Under the pieces are notes generated by a model, which was not told where the DNA came from, made no database searches, and was given only the letters and a program-made list of their open reading frames with translations. A stretch of DNA of 64,000 nucleotides, from the NCBI RefSeq assembly GCF_009834785.1, contig NZ_WUYX01000023.1, positions 1-64,000 of the forward strand. Direction: 5' to 3'. Both the position numbers and the translations under genes were made by a program. Origin of the DNA: Natronorubrum halalkaliphilum (GTDB lineage: Archaea > Halobacteriota > Halobacteria > Halobacteriales > Natrialbaceae). Below, in pieces: positions 43,614-52,471 of the stretch (the stretch's first letter is position 1; each line of letters starts with the position of its first letter).

Positions 43614-43937
43614 ATGGACCCGGCCGTCCTCGTTCGGCGATACTACGCTGCGCTCGACGAACACGACTACGAGGTCCTCGAGGGGCTCCTCTCACCTGAC
43701 TTCGTCCAGCATCGTCCCGACCGCACGTTCGAGGACCGCGAGGCGTTCGTTCGCTTCATGCGCGAGGAGCGGCCGAATCCGGACACCAGTCACGAACTCG
43801 AGGCGGTACTCGCCGACGACGGTCGCGTTGCCGCTCGTGGCCGAGTGTTCGACGGGGAGACGAAACTGTTCGAGTTCGCGGACTTTTTCGAACTCGAGGA
43901 CGACCGCCTCAGCGGGCTCGAGACCTACTCGCGGTAG
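43614..43937 (+). CDS. SnoaL-like / NTF2-fold protein
   Basis: This 107-residue protein has the NTF2-like alpha+beta cone: LVRRYYAALDEHDYEVLEGL helix, LLSPDFVQHRPDRTFEDREA, then REAFVRFMREERPNPDTSHE and two C-terminal strands. The family includes SnoaL-type cyclases and many unassigned polyketide- or stress-related proteins. No catalytic residues can be assigned. ATG 43614 is chosen because the upstream extension is basic and unlike the rest. Confidence 0.78.
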   Translation: MDPAVLVRRYYAALDEHDYEVLEGLLSPDFVQHRPDRTFEDREAFVRFMREERPNPDTSHELEAVLADDGRVAARGRVFDGETKLFEFADFFELEDDRLSGLETYSR

Positions 43938-43987
43938 CGAACGGTCGTTGCGCTTCCGTTGGGGACCCCGCCTCGAGACGGACGGTG

Positions 43988-44161
43988 TCAATAGAAGTGA
44001 ACCCAGTAGGTGTGTCCGTTCGAACACGTCACCTTCGTCTGCTCGCCGAACGCTGCGACGGAGCGGCTTGGTTCCGGTTCGCCGTCTCCGCCGGGGACTG
44101 AGATGCTCGTACGGGTGTCACAGTGGGGACATTCGACCTGACGTATCGTCGTGATCTGCAT
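43988..44161 (-). CDS. Small zinc-ribbon protein (57 residues)
   Basis: A 57-codon frame reads MQITTIRQVECPHCDTRTSI, continues through a Gly/Pro/Glu linker and ends CSNGHTYWVHFY. CPHC at residues 11-14 and C46 plus H50 would form a zinc-binding site. Third codon positions are GC-rich as in neighbouring genes, and the composition is protein-like. It is too short for many gene-length cut-offs. Function unknown. Confidence 0.72.
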   Translation of the reverse strand: MQITTIRQVECPHCDTRTSISVPGGDGEPEPSRSVAAFGEQTKVTCSNGHTYWVHFY

Positions 44162-44242
44162 TTCGCTTCACCGTGGTTCGTATGACACGAGACTACATAA
44201 CCCGTTTTCACGCAAATCGAATAGGTCCGGCAGCTGCCGATT

Positions 44243-45388
44243 TCACGCCGAACAGTTGTTCGGCCCTAACTCGAGTTCGACTCGGTCTTCGGGGGCGCGT
44301 TCGTCGACCCCGCGGTTCAGATCGATGATCTCCTCGTAGTTCGAGGGTTTCTCGCCGGCGTCGGCCATCCGGTCGACGAACGCTTCCTCGTCGAGTTCGA
44401 GCAGGTCGATCCCGGTGCGAGCCGCCCGAATCGTCGTCGTAATCGACTCTCCGGGTGCGCCGTACTCGAACTCGCCGTCGGCCGTGACCGTGACGTGGCC
44501 CGGACAGACGACGAGGCTCTCGGGCTCGGCCAGCAGCGTGCGGTGGAGCGTCTCGTAGAGCAGTTTCGCCCCCCGTTCGCCTTCGTCTTCGCTGAACTCG
44601 AGTTCCGTCCGTCCCACCGAGTCGACGTGTAGCGTGTCGGCCGTCAACAACGCCGCGTCGTCGACGAGCACGGTGATCATCTCGCTCGTGTGTCCCGGCG
44701 TCGCCACCGCCTTGAGTTCGCGTTCGCCGACCTCGAGTACCTCGTTTCGCTCGAGCGGCGTGAACTCGATCTCGACGCCGCGTTCGTGGGCGCGCTCGCC
44801 GAGGTAGTAGGGGACTCCGAGTCGGTCGGCGAGTTCGCGGCTGCCGGAGACGTGGTCCGCGTGGACATGCGTATCGATCACGCCCGTGATCGCGAGCTCG
44901 GCTTCTTCGGCGGCGATCTCGAACTCGTCGATATCGCCGGTCGCATCGACGACGACGGCTTCTCCCGTCTCGTCGCAGCCGACGACGTACCCCAGACAGC
45001 CCTTCGCGCGGCGCTGGACCTGAACGAGCGTGAGGGAGTCGTCGCCCGCATCGAGTTCGACGTGGTCGTAGACGCCGCTCCAACCTTTCATTCCGCCGTC
45101 GACGGTCTGGACGTCGTAGGCGTCCGTCGCCGACTCGAGTTGCGTCGCCAGATTCCCGGACGAGATCCCCTTGGCACAGGTGGTAATCACGCGCTCGGCG
45201 TCGCCGACCAGTTGTCGGAACTCCTCGAGACGGCCGTCGAGTTCCTCCTCCGGACCGAACGGGAAGTGTAGCGCTCCGGCGATGTGCCAGGACTCGAAGC
45301 TGTCTTCAGGTCGCGTATCGACGAGGGCGAATTCGGCGTTTTCGTCCTGTAGCTCGGCGAGTCGGTCGGCAGAGAGCGTGGTGACCAT
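44243..45388 (-). CDS. Rhodanese-MBL fold fusion protein (persulfide dioxygenase-like)
   Basis: This 381-residue protein fuses an N-terminal rhodanese domain (about 1-105) to an MBL-fold hydrolase (about 120-370). The rhodanese active site is ITTCAKGISSGNLA, with a Cys in the loop. The MBL metal motif is VIDTHVHADHVSGSRELADR (HxHxDH), then TPGHTSEMITV, LLTADTLHVD and VVCPGHVTV. This arrangement matches persulfide dioxygenase (ETHE1)-related proteins that oxidise glutathione- or other thiol-bound sulfur. It is divergent from a DoxX-family gene, and both share a palindromic control region, suggesting sulfur or thiol metabolism. Confidence 0.86.
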   Translation of the reverse strand: MVTTLSADRLAELQDENAEFALVDTRPEDSFESWHIAGALHFPFGPEEELDGRLEEFRQLVGDAERVITTCAKGISSGNLATQLESATDAYDVQTVDGGMKGWSGVYDHVELDAGDDSLTLVQVQRRAKGCLGYVVGCDETGEAVVVDATGDIDEFEIAAEEAELAITGVIDTHVHADHVSGSRELADRLGVPYYLGERAHERGVEIEFTPLERNEVLEVGERELKAVATPGHTSEMITVLVDDAALLTADTLHVDSVGRTELEFSEDEGERGAKLLYETLHRTLLAEPESLVVCPGHVTVTADGEFEYGAPGESITTTIRAARTGIDLLELDEEAFVDRMADAGEKPSNYEEIIDLNRGVDERAPEDRVELELGPNNCSA

Positions 45389-45441
45389 ACTGGCTCTACG
45401 ACCTCGCCCGATGTAAGTTTCGCCACGCGAGTGCCGCGATC

Positions 45442-45492
45442 GCCGTATATACGGCCTGTATATCGTGGGTTACAACCACGCCGTTTCCCACG
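45442..45492. promoter_or_regulatory. Palindromic control region between the MBL-rhodanese and doxX genes
   Basis: GCCGTATATACGGC (45442-45455) is a perfect 14-bp palindrome. It is followed by CCTGTATATCG, a partial copy, and by CGTGGG...CCCACG (45464-45492), a 6-bp inverted repeat with a 17-bp spacer. The sites sit midway between the two divergent starts. Confidence 0.55.
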
Positions 45493-45560
45493 GAATGAGG
45501 ATTATAATTCGGACTCAAGTAAACAGATCTCCAACCAGTATTCGTAAGAGGTGACCGACG

Positions 45561-46094
45561 ATGTCAACAACGACCAAAAACCGATTGGAAAGTCGCCTCG
45601 GTGGCGTGACCCTCGAGGGCCGACCACACCACCTGAGCGCGTGGGCGATCGTTGGCCTCCGACTCCTGATGGGGTGGGTGATGCTGTCGGCGGGCTGGGG
45701 GAAGCTGACGGGCGAATTCAGCGCCTACGGCTACCTCGCGAACGTCGATCCGGCGAGTCCGGCGAGCGGGCTCTTCGGGGCGATGGCCGAAAGCGCCGCG
45801 TTGATGGGGGCGATCGACGTGATCGTTCCGGTCACGCAGGTGCTCATCGGCGTCGCGCTGATCGCCGGCGTGTTCGTCCGACTGGCCGCGTTCGGAGCGG
45901 CGGCCCAGATGGTCATGTTCTACTTCGGCAGCTGGGAGGTCGCCGGCGGGCTGGTCAACGACCAACTCGTCTACGCCGCGGTCTTCCTGACGCTGGGGGC
46001 GCTGGCCGCCGGTCGAATCCTCGGCGTCGACCGCTACATCGAACAGCACCCGATCGTCGAGCGCGTGCCACAACTTCGGTACTTGCTCGGCTGA
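45561..46094 (+). CDS. DoxX family membrane protein
   Basis: This 177-residue protein has four hydrophobic helices (about 26-48, 74-96, 102-125, 130-150). LRLLMGWVMLSAGWGKLTGE is the DoxX first-helix signature. In Acidianus the DoxD/DoxA proteins oxidise thiosulfate to tetrathionate with quinone, and DoxX relatives occur near sulfur genes. Here it is divergent from the MBL-rhodanese protein across a palindrome. A GAGGTGA Shine-Dalgarno at 45548-45554 precedes the ATG, so the transcript has a leader. Confidence 0.85.
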   Translation: MSTTTKNRLESRLGGVTLEGRPHHLSAWAIVGLRLLMGWVMLSAGWGKLTGEFSAYGYLANVDPASPASGLFGAMAESAALMGAIDVIVPVTQVLIGVALIAGVFVRLAAFGAAAQMVMFYFGSWEVAGGLVNDQLVYAAVFLTLGALAAGRILGVDRYIEQHPIVERVPQLRYLLG

Positions 46095-46251
46095 TCGCGG
46101 CCCGCTCCCACACCCGTATCGATACCCCTTCTCGCTCCCGTTTTCATCCCGTACACCCGTACCAACACTCGCTATCGTCTCCTCTGTGAAATAGCCCCGA
46201 AACCGATGTCACAATACCTACGTTCCTCCGCCGTAAATTCAACGACAACGA

Positions 46252-46530
46252 ATGTCATCGATTCGGTCCATTCTGAGCGGCTTGCTCGCTAGCGTCATCG
46301 GAATTCTCGTCATCGGTCTCCTCGCGACCATCGTCTTCGCCGTCGCGATCTTCGTGGTCTCGACGGGTGCCGGCCTCGCCGGCTACGAACCGAGCGCGGA
46401 CTACGTCGTCCTCTCGGCGGCGCTGGTCGTCGTCGCCGTAATTCTCACCGGCGGCTTCACGCCGCGACTGTCGGGCGGTGGAACCGACGAGGACTCGACC
46501 GACCAGTTCGACGATCGGACGTTCAACTGA
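46252..46530 (+). CDS. Small membrane protein of unknown function
   Basis: This 92-residue protein has two hydrophobic helices (about 8-38 and 50-70) followed by a Gly-rich acidic tail (GGGTDEDSTDQFDDRTFN). It resembles a haloarchaeal DUF family of small two-helix proteins, but I cannot name it. It is on the same strand as, and 90 bp upstream of, the SpoIIM-family gene; a shared membrane role is possible. Confidence 0.62.
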   Translation: MSSIRSILSGLLASVIGILVIGLLATIVFAVAIFVVSTGAGLAGYEPSADYVVLSAALVVVAVILTGGFTPRLSGGGTDEDSTDQFDDRTFN

Positions 46531-46621
46531 TCGTCGCTGTCGCCGTCGACTGCCGCACGTCGCTCCTCACGGTCGGCGAGCAAGTAGGTTCACTTAACTG
46601 ATACACGAGTGAAGTGTCCCT

Positions 46622-48151
46622 ATGCGCCTCTCGGACACCGTTCGCGCCGCCGTCGCCGTGCTCCGTCGCCGCCCGAGTGACCTCCTCCCGTGGTATCTGC
46701 TCGGTGCTGCCGTCCCCGCGATCGCCCGCGTGATCCCGTTTCTGGCGATCGCGGTCGGCTTCGTTTATCTCGAGGTAACCGGCCGTCTCGCGACGATTCA
46801 GGACCACCTGACCGGGATGGACACCGAGCCCCCGGATCCGAACGCCGACCCCGACGCGTTCGAGGAGTGGGCGAGCGGGTTCGACCCGATCGTCGAGCAA
46901 CTGTTTACCCTGGAACTGGTCGCCTTGCTCCTCCTGACGATCGGGGCGACAGTCCTCGTCGGCGTCGTCCTCTCTGCAGTCGTCGCTGCCGGTCAACTCA
47001 CGGCCTGTGCCGCACGGCTGCGCGACGAACGCGGGCTAACCACCGGTATTGCCGGTATCCGCCGCTACTGGCTGCGATTTCTCGGGTTATATCTCCTCGA
47101 GTTCCTGCTGTGGATGGCGATCCTGCTGACGATCGGAATGGGGGCAGCGCTGGTCGGTGGTCTCGCCGTGGTCGCAACCGGGTCGGCGCTGGTCGCCATC
47201 CTCGTGGCGCTCGTGGCCGGGCTGTTCGCCGTCGCCGCCGTCGCGGTGATCCGGGCGCTGTTCGCGTTCGCGCCGGTTGCGGTCGTCGTCGACGACGCGA
47301 CTGCCGTCGGGTCGCTGTCGAACGTCGTCGCGTTCGTTCGTGCTCGACCGATCGGCGCGGCGTTTTACTACGTCGTCGCCGTCGGCACGACGCTCGCAAT
47401 CTCCGTGGTCTCGGGCGTGTTCGTACTCGTCGATGTGATGGCGTTCACCTCGCTGCTCACCGTCCTCCTTGTTTTCCCGGCGCTTGATCTCCTGAAGACG
47501 GCCCTCTACAGCGGCTACCGGGGTCGGCTAGCCCCGCCGGCGATGCCGGACCGATCGCTCCGCCGTCAGTTCCGCGATGGCGTCGGGCGCGGGTGGGCCG
47601 AGATGACGTCGTTCGTCCGGGCAACCCTCAGCACCCACGCGGTCGTCGTCGCCCTCGCCCTCGCCAGCTTCTGGGTCGGCTGGGAGGTCGCCGAGCCGCT
47701 GGCCGGCACCCTCGAGACGTCGATTTCGGCCCGCCTCGAGGGCCACATCCCGCCGGCCGCGGCGCTCGAGTTCTTCGGTAACAACTGGATGGTCGCGATC
47801 ACGACGGCCTTTTCGGGGATCGCGCTCGTGCTTCCAGCGATCGCGTCGCTGCTGTTCAACGGGGTCTTCATGGGCGTCTACGCGCGGACCGAAGCCGCTC
47901 CCATGGAACTGCTCGCCTTCGTGATTCCCCACGGGATCTTCGAGATTCCGGCCATCTTCATCGCCACCGCGGTCGGGATCTGGCTGGGGCTCGTCGGCTG
48001 GCGGACATACCGGGGTCGGATGAGCCGAACGGCGTTTGCGGACGCCCTCGAGCGCGCCTTCTGGGTTCTCGTCGGCGTGGGCCTCCTGCTAGCCGTCGCG
48101 GCGTTCGTCGAGGGGTTCATCAGCCCGTACTACTTCCGGCTGTTCCTCTAA
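46622..48151 (+). CDS. SpoIIM (stage II sporulation protein M) family membrane protein
   Basis: This 509-residue protein has about ten hydrophobic helices. The C-terminal third has the SpoIIM domain with FNGVFMGVYARTEAAPMELL and FVIPHGIFEIPAIFIATAVG, the conserved loop of the family. The N-terminal two thirds (about 1-290) form a separate multi-helix region of the glycerophosphoryl-diester-like membrane type. In bacteria SpoIIM acts in peptidoglycan remodelling during engulfment; archaea have no sporulation, and the role is unknown. ATG at 46622 has CCCT upstream and no visible Shine-Dalgarno. Confidence 0.82.
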   Translation: MRLSDTVRAAVAVLRRRPSDLLPWYLLGAAVPAIARVIPFLAIAVGFVYLEVTGRLATIQDHLTGMDTEPPDPNADPDAFEEWASGFDPIVEQLFTLELVALLLLTIGATVLVGVVLSAVVAAGQLTACAARLRDERGLTTGIAGIRRYWLRFLGLYLLEFLLWMAILLTIGMGAALVGGLAVVATGSALVAILVALVAGLFAVAAVAVIRALFAFAPVAVVVDDATAVGSLSNVVAFVRARPIGAAFYYVVAVGTTLAISVVSGVFVLVDVMAFTSLLTVLLVFPALDLLKTALYSGYRGRLAPPAMPDRSLRRQFRDGVGRGWAEMTSFVRATLSTHAVVVALALASFWVGWEVAEPLAGTLETSISARLEGHIPPAAALEFFGNNWMVAITTAFSGIALVLPAIASLLFNGVFMGVYARTEAAPMELLAFVIPHGIFEIPAIFIATAVGIWLGLVGWRTYRGRMSRTAFADALERAFWVLVGVGLLLAVAAFVEGFISPYYFRLFL

Positions 48152-48257
48152 GCACGAGGCGAGCCTCGCCGTCGGCTCCGGGAACGGCGTCCGCCGTACG
48201 CGTCAGCTACTTTTCATCACCGGTATAGCTATGTTCGGGGCGTGTCACAGTCCAATC

Positions 48258-48710
48258 ATGATCTCGGACACTCGCTCTCGACGGACGGTCGCGTACTGTC
48301 TGGTGGGGGGAATCGTCCACGCGATACTCGCGCTCTGGCTGGGCGCGGCGGTTCGGGGCCGTTCGATTCCGGTATCGACGCCGGACACGCCGTCGGGAGG
48401 ACTGGTCGTTGCAGTGACGCTCGTCGGACTCGTTCTCCTCGGCGCGGTTCCGCTCGCGTTGCGTATCCGTAAGCGGCTCGTGACGCCGCTCGTCGCCCTC
48501 GGTGTCCTCTTTGCGTGGGCGTTCGTCAGTAGCTGGTTTCACTTCGAGACGGCACGGGACACGGGGGCGACGCCGACCGGGTTGTACGCGGACTCGCTGT
48601 TCGGCGTTCTCTGGTTCGTTCCGCTCGCCGTCGTTCTCCTTCTCGGAATCGTCGAGTACGCGGTTCGAACTCGTTTCGACAGCCACCGGTTCAGCGCCGT
48701 CCAGAACTGA
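48258..48710 (+). CDS. Hypothetical four-helix membrane protein
   Basis: This 150-residue protein starts MISDTRSRRTVAYCLVGGIV and has four hydrophobic segments (about 10-30, 48-68, 75-95, 115-135). The chain ends in a short basic tail. I do not recognise a family. ATG 48258 is chosen over ATG 48231, which adds nine residues. Neighbouring genes give no hint of function. Confidence 0.6.
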   Translation: MISDTRSRRTVAYCLVGGIVHAILALWLGAAVRGRSIPVSTPDTPSGGLVVAVTLVGLVLLGAVPLALRIRKRLVTPLVALGVLFAWAFVSSWFHFETARDTGATPTGLYADSLFGVLWFVPLAVVLLLGIVEYAVRTRFDSHRFSAVQN

Positions 48711-48915
48711 GCGACCGATCGATCGAAGACGCGGTTTCTGTATCCCCTTGGCCCCTCACGAACGAGACGACAGAACCCGTCTTCCGTCCCGGTCCAATCA
48801 TCGTCCCACTGAACCGGTGTTATTGGCGAACTGACGGAACGCCAGTGCCGTCCGACCCCGCCGCTGGCTGGGAGACACCGAACCAATAAAGACGGACGCC
48901 TCCGTGCTCGAATAC

Positions 48916-49875
48916 ATGACGACGACGCTCGGAACGGCGAGCGCGGGACCCGGCGAGATCGATACGGGTCGTCTCGAGGTCGGCGAAACCCGAGACGGGA
49001 GCCCGTTCGGTCTGCCGGTCGCCGTGATCAACGGCGAGCGGCCGGGAAAGACGCTTTATATGCAGGCGGCGAGCGACGGTGACGAACTCAACGGTGTGGG
49101 GGTCATCCAGCGCGTCGTTCCGCAACTCGATCCCGCCGAGATCGCCGGGACGATACTGATCGTGGGAATTGTTAACTACCACGCGTTTCAGGTCGCAGAA
49201 CATCGCAACCCGATCGACGACACGAAGATGAACCGAGCCTATCCGGGCAACGAAACCGGCACCTCGAGCGAACGGATCGCGGCCGCGACGTTCGAGGCGG
49301 CCAGCCGGGCGGATCTGATCCTCGATCTCCACCAGGGGTCGACCAGCCGGATGATCGACGAGGTCCGGGTCCGCTGTGGCAAGCGCCACCGCCTTCACGA
49401 CGACTGTCTCGAGCTCGCGAAGGTCTTCGGCTGCGGCCACGTCCTCGATCAGAAGGGGCCGGACGGACAACTCGCCCGCGCCGCACCCGACGAGGGCGTG
49501 CCGACCGTCGATCCCGAACTCGGCGGTGCCGTCGGCTGGGACGAGACGAGCATCGAGAAGGGTGTCGACGGCGTGTTCAACGTCCTCACCTACTACGGCT
49601 TCCTCGACGGCAGCGTGGCGGTCGAGTCCCAGACCCGTGCCCGCGGGTTCGACCAGTACGGCGCGCCGGGCGGCGGGCTCGTCTCGTTCCGGACGGAACT
49701 GGGCGAATCCGTCCGGAGCGGCGACACGCTGTTCGAGGTGACGACGCCCTTCGGCGAACCGAAAGCTGAGGTGACGGCCGACAGCAACGGGATCCTTTGG
49801 CGGACCCGCCGACTGCCACAGGTCGCATCCGGCGAGTACGTCTGCTCCGTCGCCACCGACATCGACGACTATTAA
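48916..49875 (+). CDS. Succinylglutamate desuccinylase/aspartoacylase family protein
   Basis: This 319-residue protein matches the AstE/AspA zinc-carboxypeptidase-like family. The first motif is MQAASDGDELNGVG (about 50-63): the usual HGDE has Asp in place of the first zinc-ligand His. The remainder is standard: NYHAFQVAEHRNPIDDTKMN with the Asn-Arg substrate pair and LILDLHQGSTSRM with the second zinc His. The C-terminal part has a barrel-sandwich feel. Substrate may be an N-acyl amino acid or other amide; the missing His leaves activity uncertain. It is followed after 1 bp by the threonine-synthase-like gene, so the two form an operon. Confidence 0.85.
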   Translation: MTTTLGTASAGPGEIDTGRLEVGETRDGSPFGLPVAVINGERPGKTLYMQAASDGDELNGVGVIQRVVPQLDPAEIAGTILIVGIVNYHAFQVAEHRNPIDDTKMNRAYPGNETGTSSERIAAATFEAASRADLILDLHQGSTSRMIDEVRVRCGKRHRLHDDCLELAKVFGCGHVLDQKGPDGQLARAAPDEGVPTVDPELGGAVGWDETSIEKGVDGVFNVLTYYGFLDGSVAVESQTRARGFDQYGAPGGGLVSFRTELGESVRSGDTLFEVTTPFGEPKAEVTADSNGILWRTRRLPQVASGEYVCSVATDIDDY

Positions 49876-49876
49876 C

Positions 49877-50980
49877 ATGCCATCTGACCTCACCTGCCCG
49901 AACTGCGACATCATCTACGAGGCCGGTCCGAACGAACCGTGGCGCTGTGCGTGTGGCCACGCCCTCGAGTTCACCGAGCGACCGCACCCGAAGGGCGAGC
50001 CGCTGCCCCTGCACAGCCTCGACACCAGCGACGGCCTCTGGACGTTCTTCGAGTTCCTGCCGATCGAAAAGCACGTAACCTTCCACGAGGGGTTCACGCC
50101 GCTGGTCGACGCCCCCGAGTGGGACGCCCAGTTCAAACTCGAGTACGTCTTCCCGACCGGCTCGTTCAAGGACCGCGGCGCGACGACGACGCTCTCTCGA
50201 GCCGTCGAACTCGGCGTCGACAAGATCATCGAAGACTCCTCGGGCAACGCCGGGGCCGCGATCGCGACGTACGCGGCTCGGGCGGGCATCGAAGCGGACA
50301 TCTACGTCCCGGCGAACGTCAAACAGTCCAAGCTGATGACGATCCAGCGGGCCGACGCCCGCCCGGTCCGGATCGAGGGGAGTCGGCAGGACGTGACCGA
50401 CGCCTGTATCGACGCCGTCGAGGAGGGCGAGGGCTGGTACGCCAGCCACGCCTGGAACCCGGCGTTCTACGCTGGCACGATGACCGTTGCGTTCGAAATC
50501 GCCGCCCAGAAGGGGTGGACCGTCCCGGACGCCGTCGTGCTCCCGCTCGGGCACGGAACGCTCTTCCTCGGCGCCTATCGCGGCTTCTCGCTGCTCAAGG
50601 AGGCAGGGATCACCGATCGCACGCCCCGACTGCTCGGCGCGCAGGCGGCGGGCTATGCACCCATCGTCGACGAACTCGGCGGCGCGACGACGGACGAAGA
50701 CGGCGAGGGGACGGACATCGCCGACGGCATCAAGATCACTGAACCCGCTCGCAAGGACGAGATTCTCACCGCCATCGACGCGACCGACGGCGACGCTATC
50801 GCGCTCGGCTCGGATCCGGTCGAGACCGCGCTCGACCGACTCCACCGCGGCGGGTTCTACGTCGAGCCAACCTGTGCCGTCGCCCCCGCGGCCCTCGAGG
50901 AGTACCGCGAGCGAGGCGTGCTCGAGGAAGGGGCCGACGTCGTCGTCCCGCTGACGGGAAGCGGATTGAAAACGCTTTGA
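49877..50980 (+). CDS. Threonine synthase-like PLP-dependent enzyme
   Basis: This 367-residue enzyme of fold type II begins with a zinc-ribbon-like LTCPNCDIIYEAGPNEPWRC (Cys at 7, 10, 24, 26) as archaeal threonine synthases do. The PLP lysine is in PTGSFKDRGATTT (about 93-105) and EDSSGNAGAAIATYAA is the phosphate-side Asn loop. The C-terminal PLTGSGLKTL contains the nucleotide-ring contact. It could make threonine from O-phosphohomoserine, but haloarchaea have several paralogues and beta-elimination roles are possible. It is 1 bp downstream of the aspartoacylase-family gene. Confidence 0.87.
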   Translation: MPSDLTCPNCDIIYEAGPNEPWRCACGHALEFTERPHPKGEPLPLHSLDTSDGLWTFFEFLPIEKHVTFHEGFTPLVDAPEWDAQFKLEYVFPTGSFKDRGATTTLSRAVELGVDKIIEDSSGNAGAAIATYAARAGIEADIYVPANVKQSKLMTIQRADARPVRIEGSRQDVTDACIDAVEEGEGWYASHAWNPAFYAGTMTVAFEIAAQKGWTVPDAVVLPLGHGTLFLGAYRGFSLLKEAGITDRTPRLLGAQAAGYAPIVDELGGATTDEDGEGTDIADGIKITEPARKDEILTAIDATDGDAIALGSDPVETALDRLHRGGFYVEPTCAVAPAALEEYRERGVLEEGADVVVPLTGSGLKTL

Positions 50981-51006
50981 TACCCTCGGTTCGGATGAGT
51001 CGGTAG

Positions 51007-51543
51007 ATGGTTAGCCGTCCCGCCGAGTACTGCCCGCACTGCGGCACCTCTCTCGAGACGATCACGTTCGACGCCCGCGAGCGCGAGCGCTGTCCGGCCT
51101 GCGAGGACGTGATCTGGCACAACCCGGTGCCCTGTGCCAGCGTCGCGGTCGTCGATCGGTCGGGTTCCGAACCCGCGGTGCTCTGTGTCGAACGGGCCGT
51201 CCCGCCGGGCGTCGGCGAGTGGACGATCCCCGGCGGCCACATGGAGATCGGCGAGGAGCCGGCGGTCGCCGCCGCCCGCGAACTCGAGGAAGAAACCGGC
51301 GTCGCCGTCGATCCCGGAGCGCTCGAGATTCTCGACGCGGCGTCTCTGCCGCCCCGGGAGGGAAAACACGTCGTGACGATTCACTACGTCGCACGGCGGG
51401 CCGATGCCGCGGGGGAGCCGACGGCGGGAAGCGACGCGAGCACGGCTCGGTTCTGGACGCCGAGCGAATTCGACGCGACCGACGAGACGTTTCGGCCGGT
51501 ACACGAGGAACGGTTCCGCGCTGCCGCCGAGCGATTCGACTGA
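51007..51543 (+). CDS. Nudix hydrolase with N-terminal zinc ribbon
   Basis: This 178-residue protein has CPHCGTSLETI...RCPACEDVIWHNP (about 9-42), a four-Cys zinc ribbon like that of NADH pyrophosphatases. The Nudix box is GGHMEIGEEPAVAAARELEE followed by ETGV (about 78-101), with Mg-binding Glu residues intact. It should hydrolyse a nucleoside diphosphate-linked compound such as NADH, ADP-ribose or a modified nucleotide. It starts 26 bp after the PLP-enzyme gene on the same strand. Confidence 0.88.
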   Translation: MVSRPAEYCPHCGTSLETITFDARERERCPACEDVIWHNPVPCASVAVVDRSGSEPAVLCVERAVPPGVGEWTIPGGHMEIGEEPAVAAARELEEETGVAVDPGALEILDAASLPPREGKHVVTIHYVARRADAAGEPTAGSDASTARFWTPSEFDATDETFRPVHEERFRAAAERFD

Positions 51544-51643
51544 TCGGTCCGTTACCGGATCACACGGCCCACCTACAGCTACCGACCCCTTCGAGCCAGC
51601 CAGTATCAACAGATTCAGTAGCGGCCCGACCGTGGATCGAACG

Positions 51644-52324
51644 ATGAGTATTCCGTCGTTCGTTATCGGGATCGCCGGTGGGACGGGAGCGGGGAAGACG
51701 ACCGTCGCACGCACCGTCGCGGACACCGTCGGCGAGGCCGTCACCCGCATTCCGATCGACAACTACTACGAGGACCTCTCGCATCTCGCGTTCGAGGAAC
51801 GAACGGAGGTCAACTACGACCATCCGGACGCCTTCGAGTGGGAACTGCTCCGAGAGCAACTGAACGCGCTCTTGATGGGCCAGCCGATCGAGATGCCCCA
51901 GTACGATTTCGAGGCCCACAATCGCACGGACGAGCGCGTGACGGTCGAACCGACGGACGTGATCGTCCTCGAGGGAATCTTCTCGCTGTACGACGAGGAC
52001 ATCCTCGAGATGCTCGACCTCTGTGTGTACGTCATGACCGACGCGGACGTCCGCATTCTTCGGCGCATCGAGCGCGACGTTATCGACCGCGGACGCGGCC
52101 TCGAAGGCGTGATCGACCAGTACCTCGAGACGGTCAAACCGATGCACGAGCAGTTCGTCGAACCGACGAAGAAGAACGCGGACGTGATCATCCCCGAAGG
52201 CGCAAACCGAGTGGCCGTCGACCTGCTGATCGAGAAGATACAGGCCGAACTCGCTGCCGACGGTCCCGAGCGAACGGACGACCCGGACTCCGAACTGTCG
52301 TTTTCCGAACCCCCGCGCGACTGA
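51644..52324 (+). CDS. udk: Uridine kinase
   Basis: This 226-residue P-loop kinase would phosphorylate uridine or cytidine with NTP for pyrimidine salvage. Walker A is GIAGGTGAGKTTVAR (about 9-23). NYYEDLSHLAFEERTEVNYD and HPDAFEWELL form the substrate-binding region, and VIVLEGIFSLYDE gives the Walker B strand. The lid motif is RRIERDVIDRGRGLEGVIDQ. ATG 51644 starts at the family N terminus. The tail beyond about residue 205 is acidic. Its TGA begins palindromic element H. Confidence 0.92.
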   Translation: MSIPSFVIGIAGGTGAGKTTVARTVADTVGEAVTRIPIDNYYEDLSHLAFEERTEVNYDHPDAFEWELLREQLNALLMGQPIEMPQYDFEAHNRTDERVTVEPTDVIVLEGIFSLYDEDILEMLDLCVYVMTDADVRILRRIERDVIDRGRGLEGVIDQYLETVKPMHEQFVEPTKKNADVIIPEGANRVAVDLLIEKIQAELAADGPERTDDPDSELSFSEPPRD

Positions 52325-52404
52325 TACGATCTGCTGTACCGATTTACCGCGGGACCACGACCCGTCCTGCGGTCCTACCGGAAACGACTTCCAACGGTTC
52401 GTAT
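52322..52404 (+). repeat. Stop-anchored palindromic element, copy H (diverged)
   Basis: It starts TGATACGATCTGCTGTACC, with the TGA as the uridine kinase stop codon, and ends ACGGTTCGTATGA. The centre (CCGCGGGACCACGACCCGTC region) pairs only in part. Confidence 0.68.
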
Positions 52405-52471
52405 GACACTCTCGCCCGACTCGGCAGCCAAACCCGACATTCCTTTACTCGAGCCCTGAATACGAGCGGGT

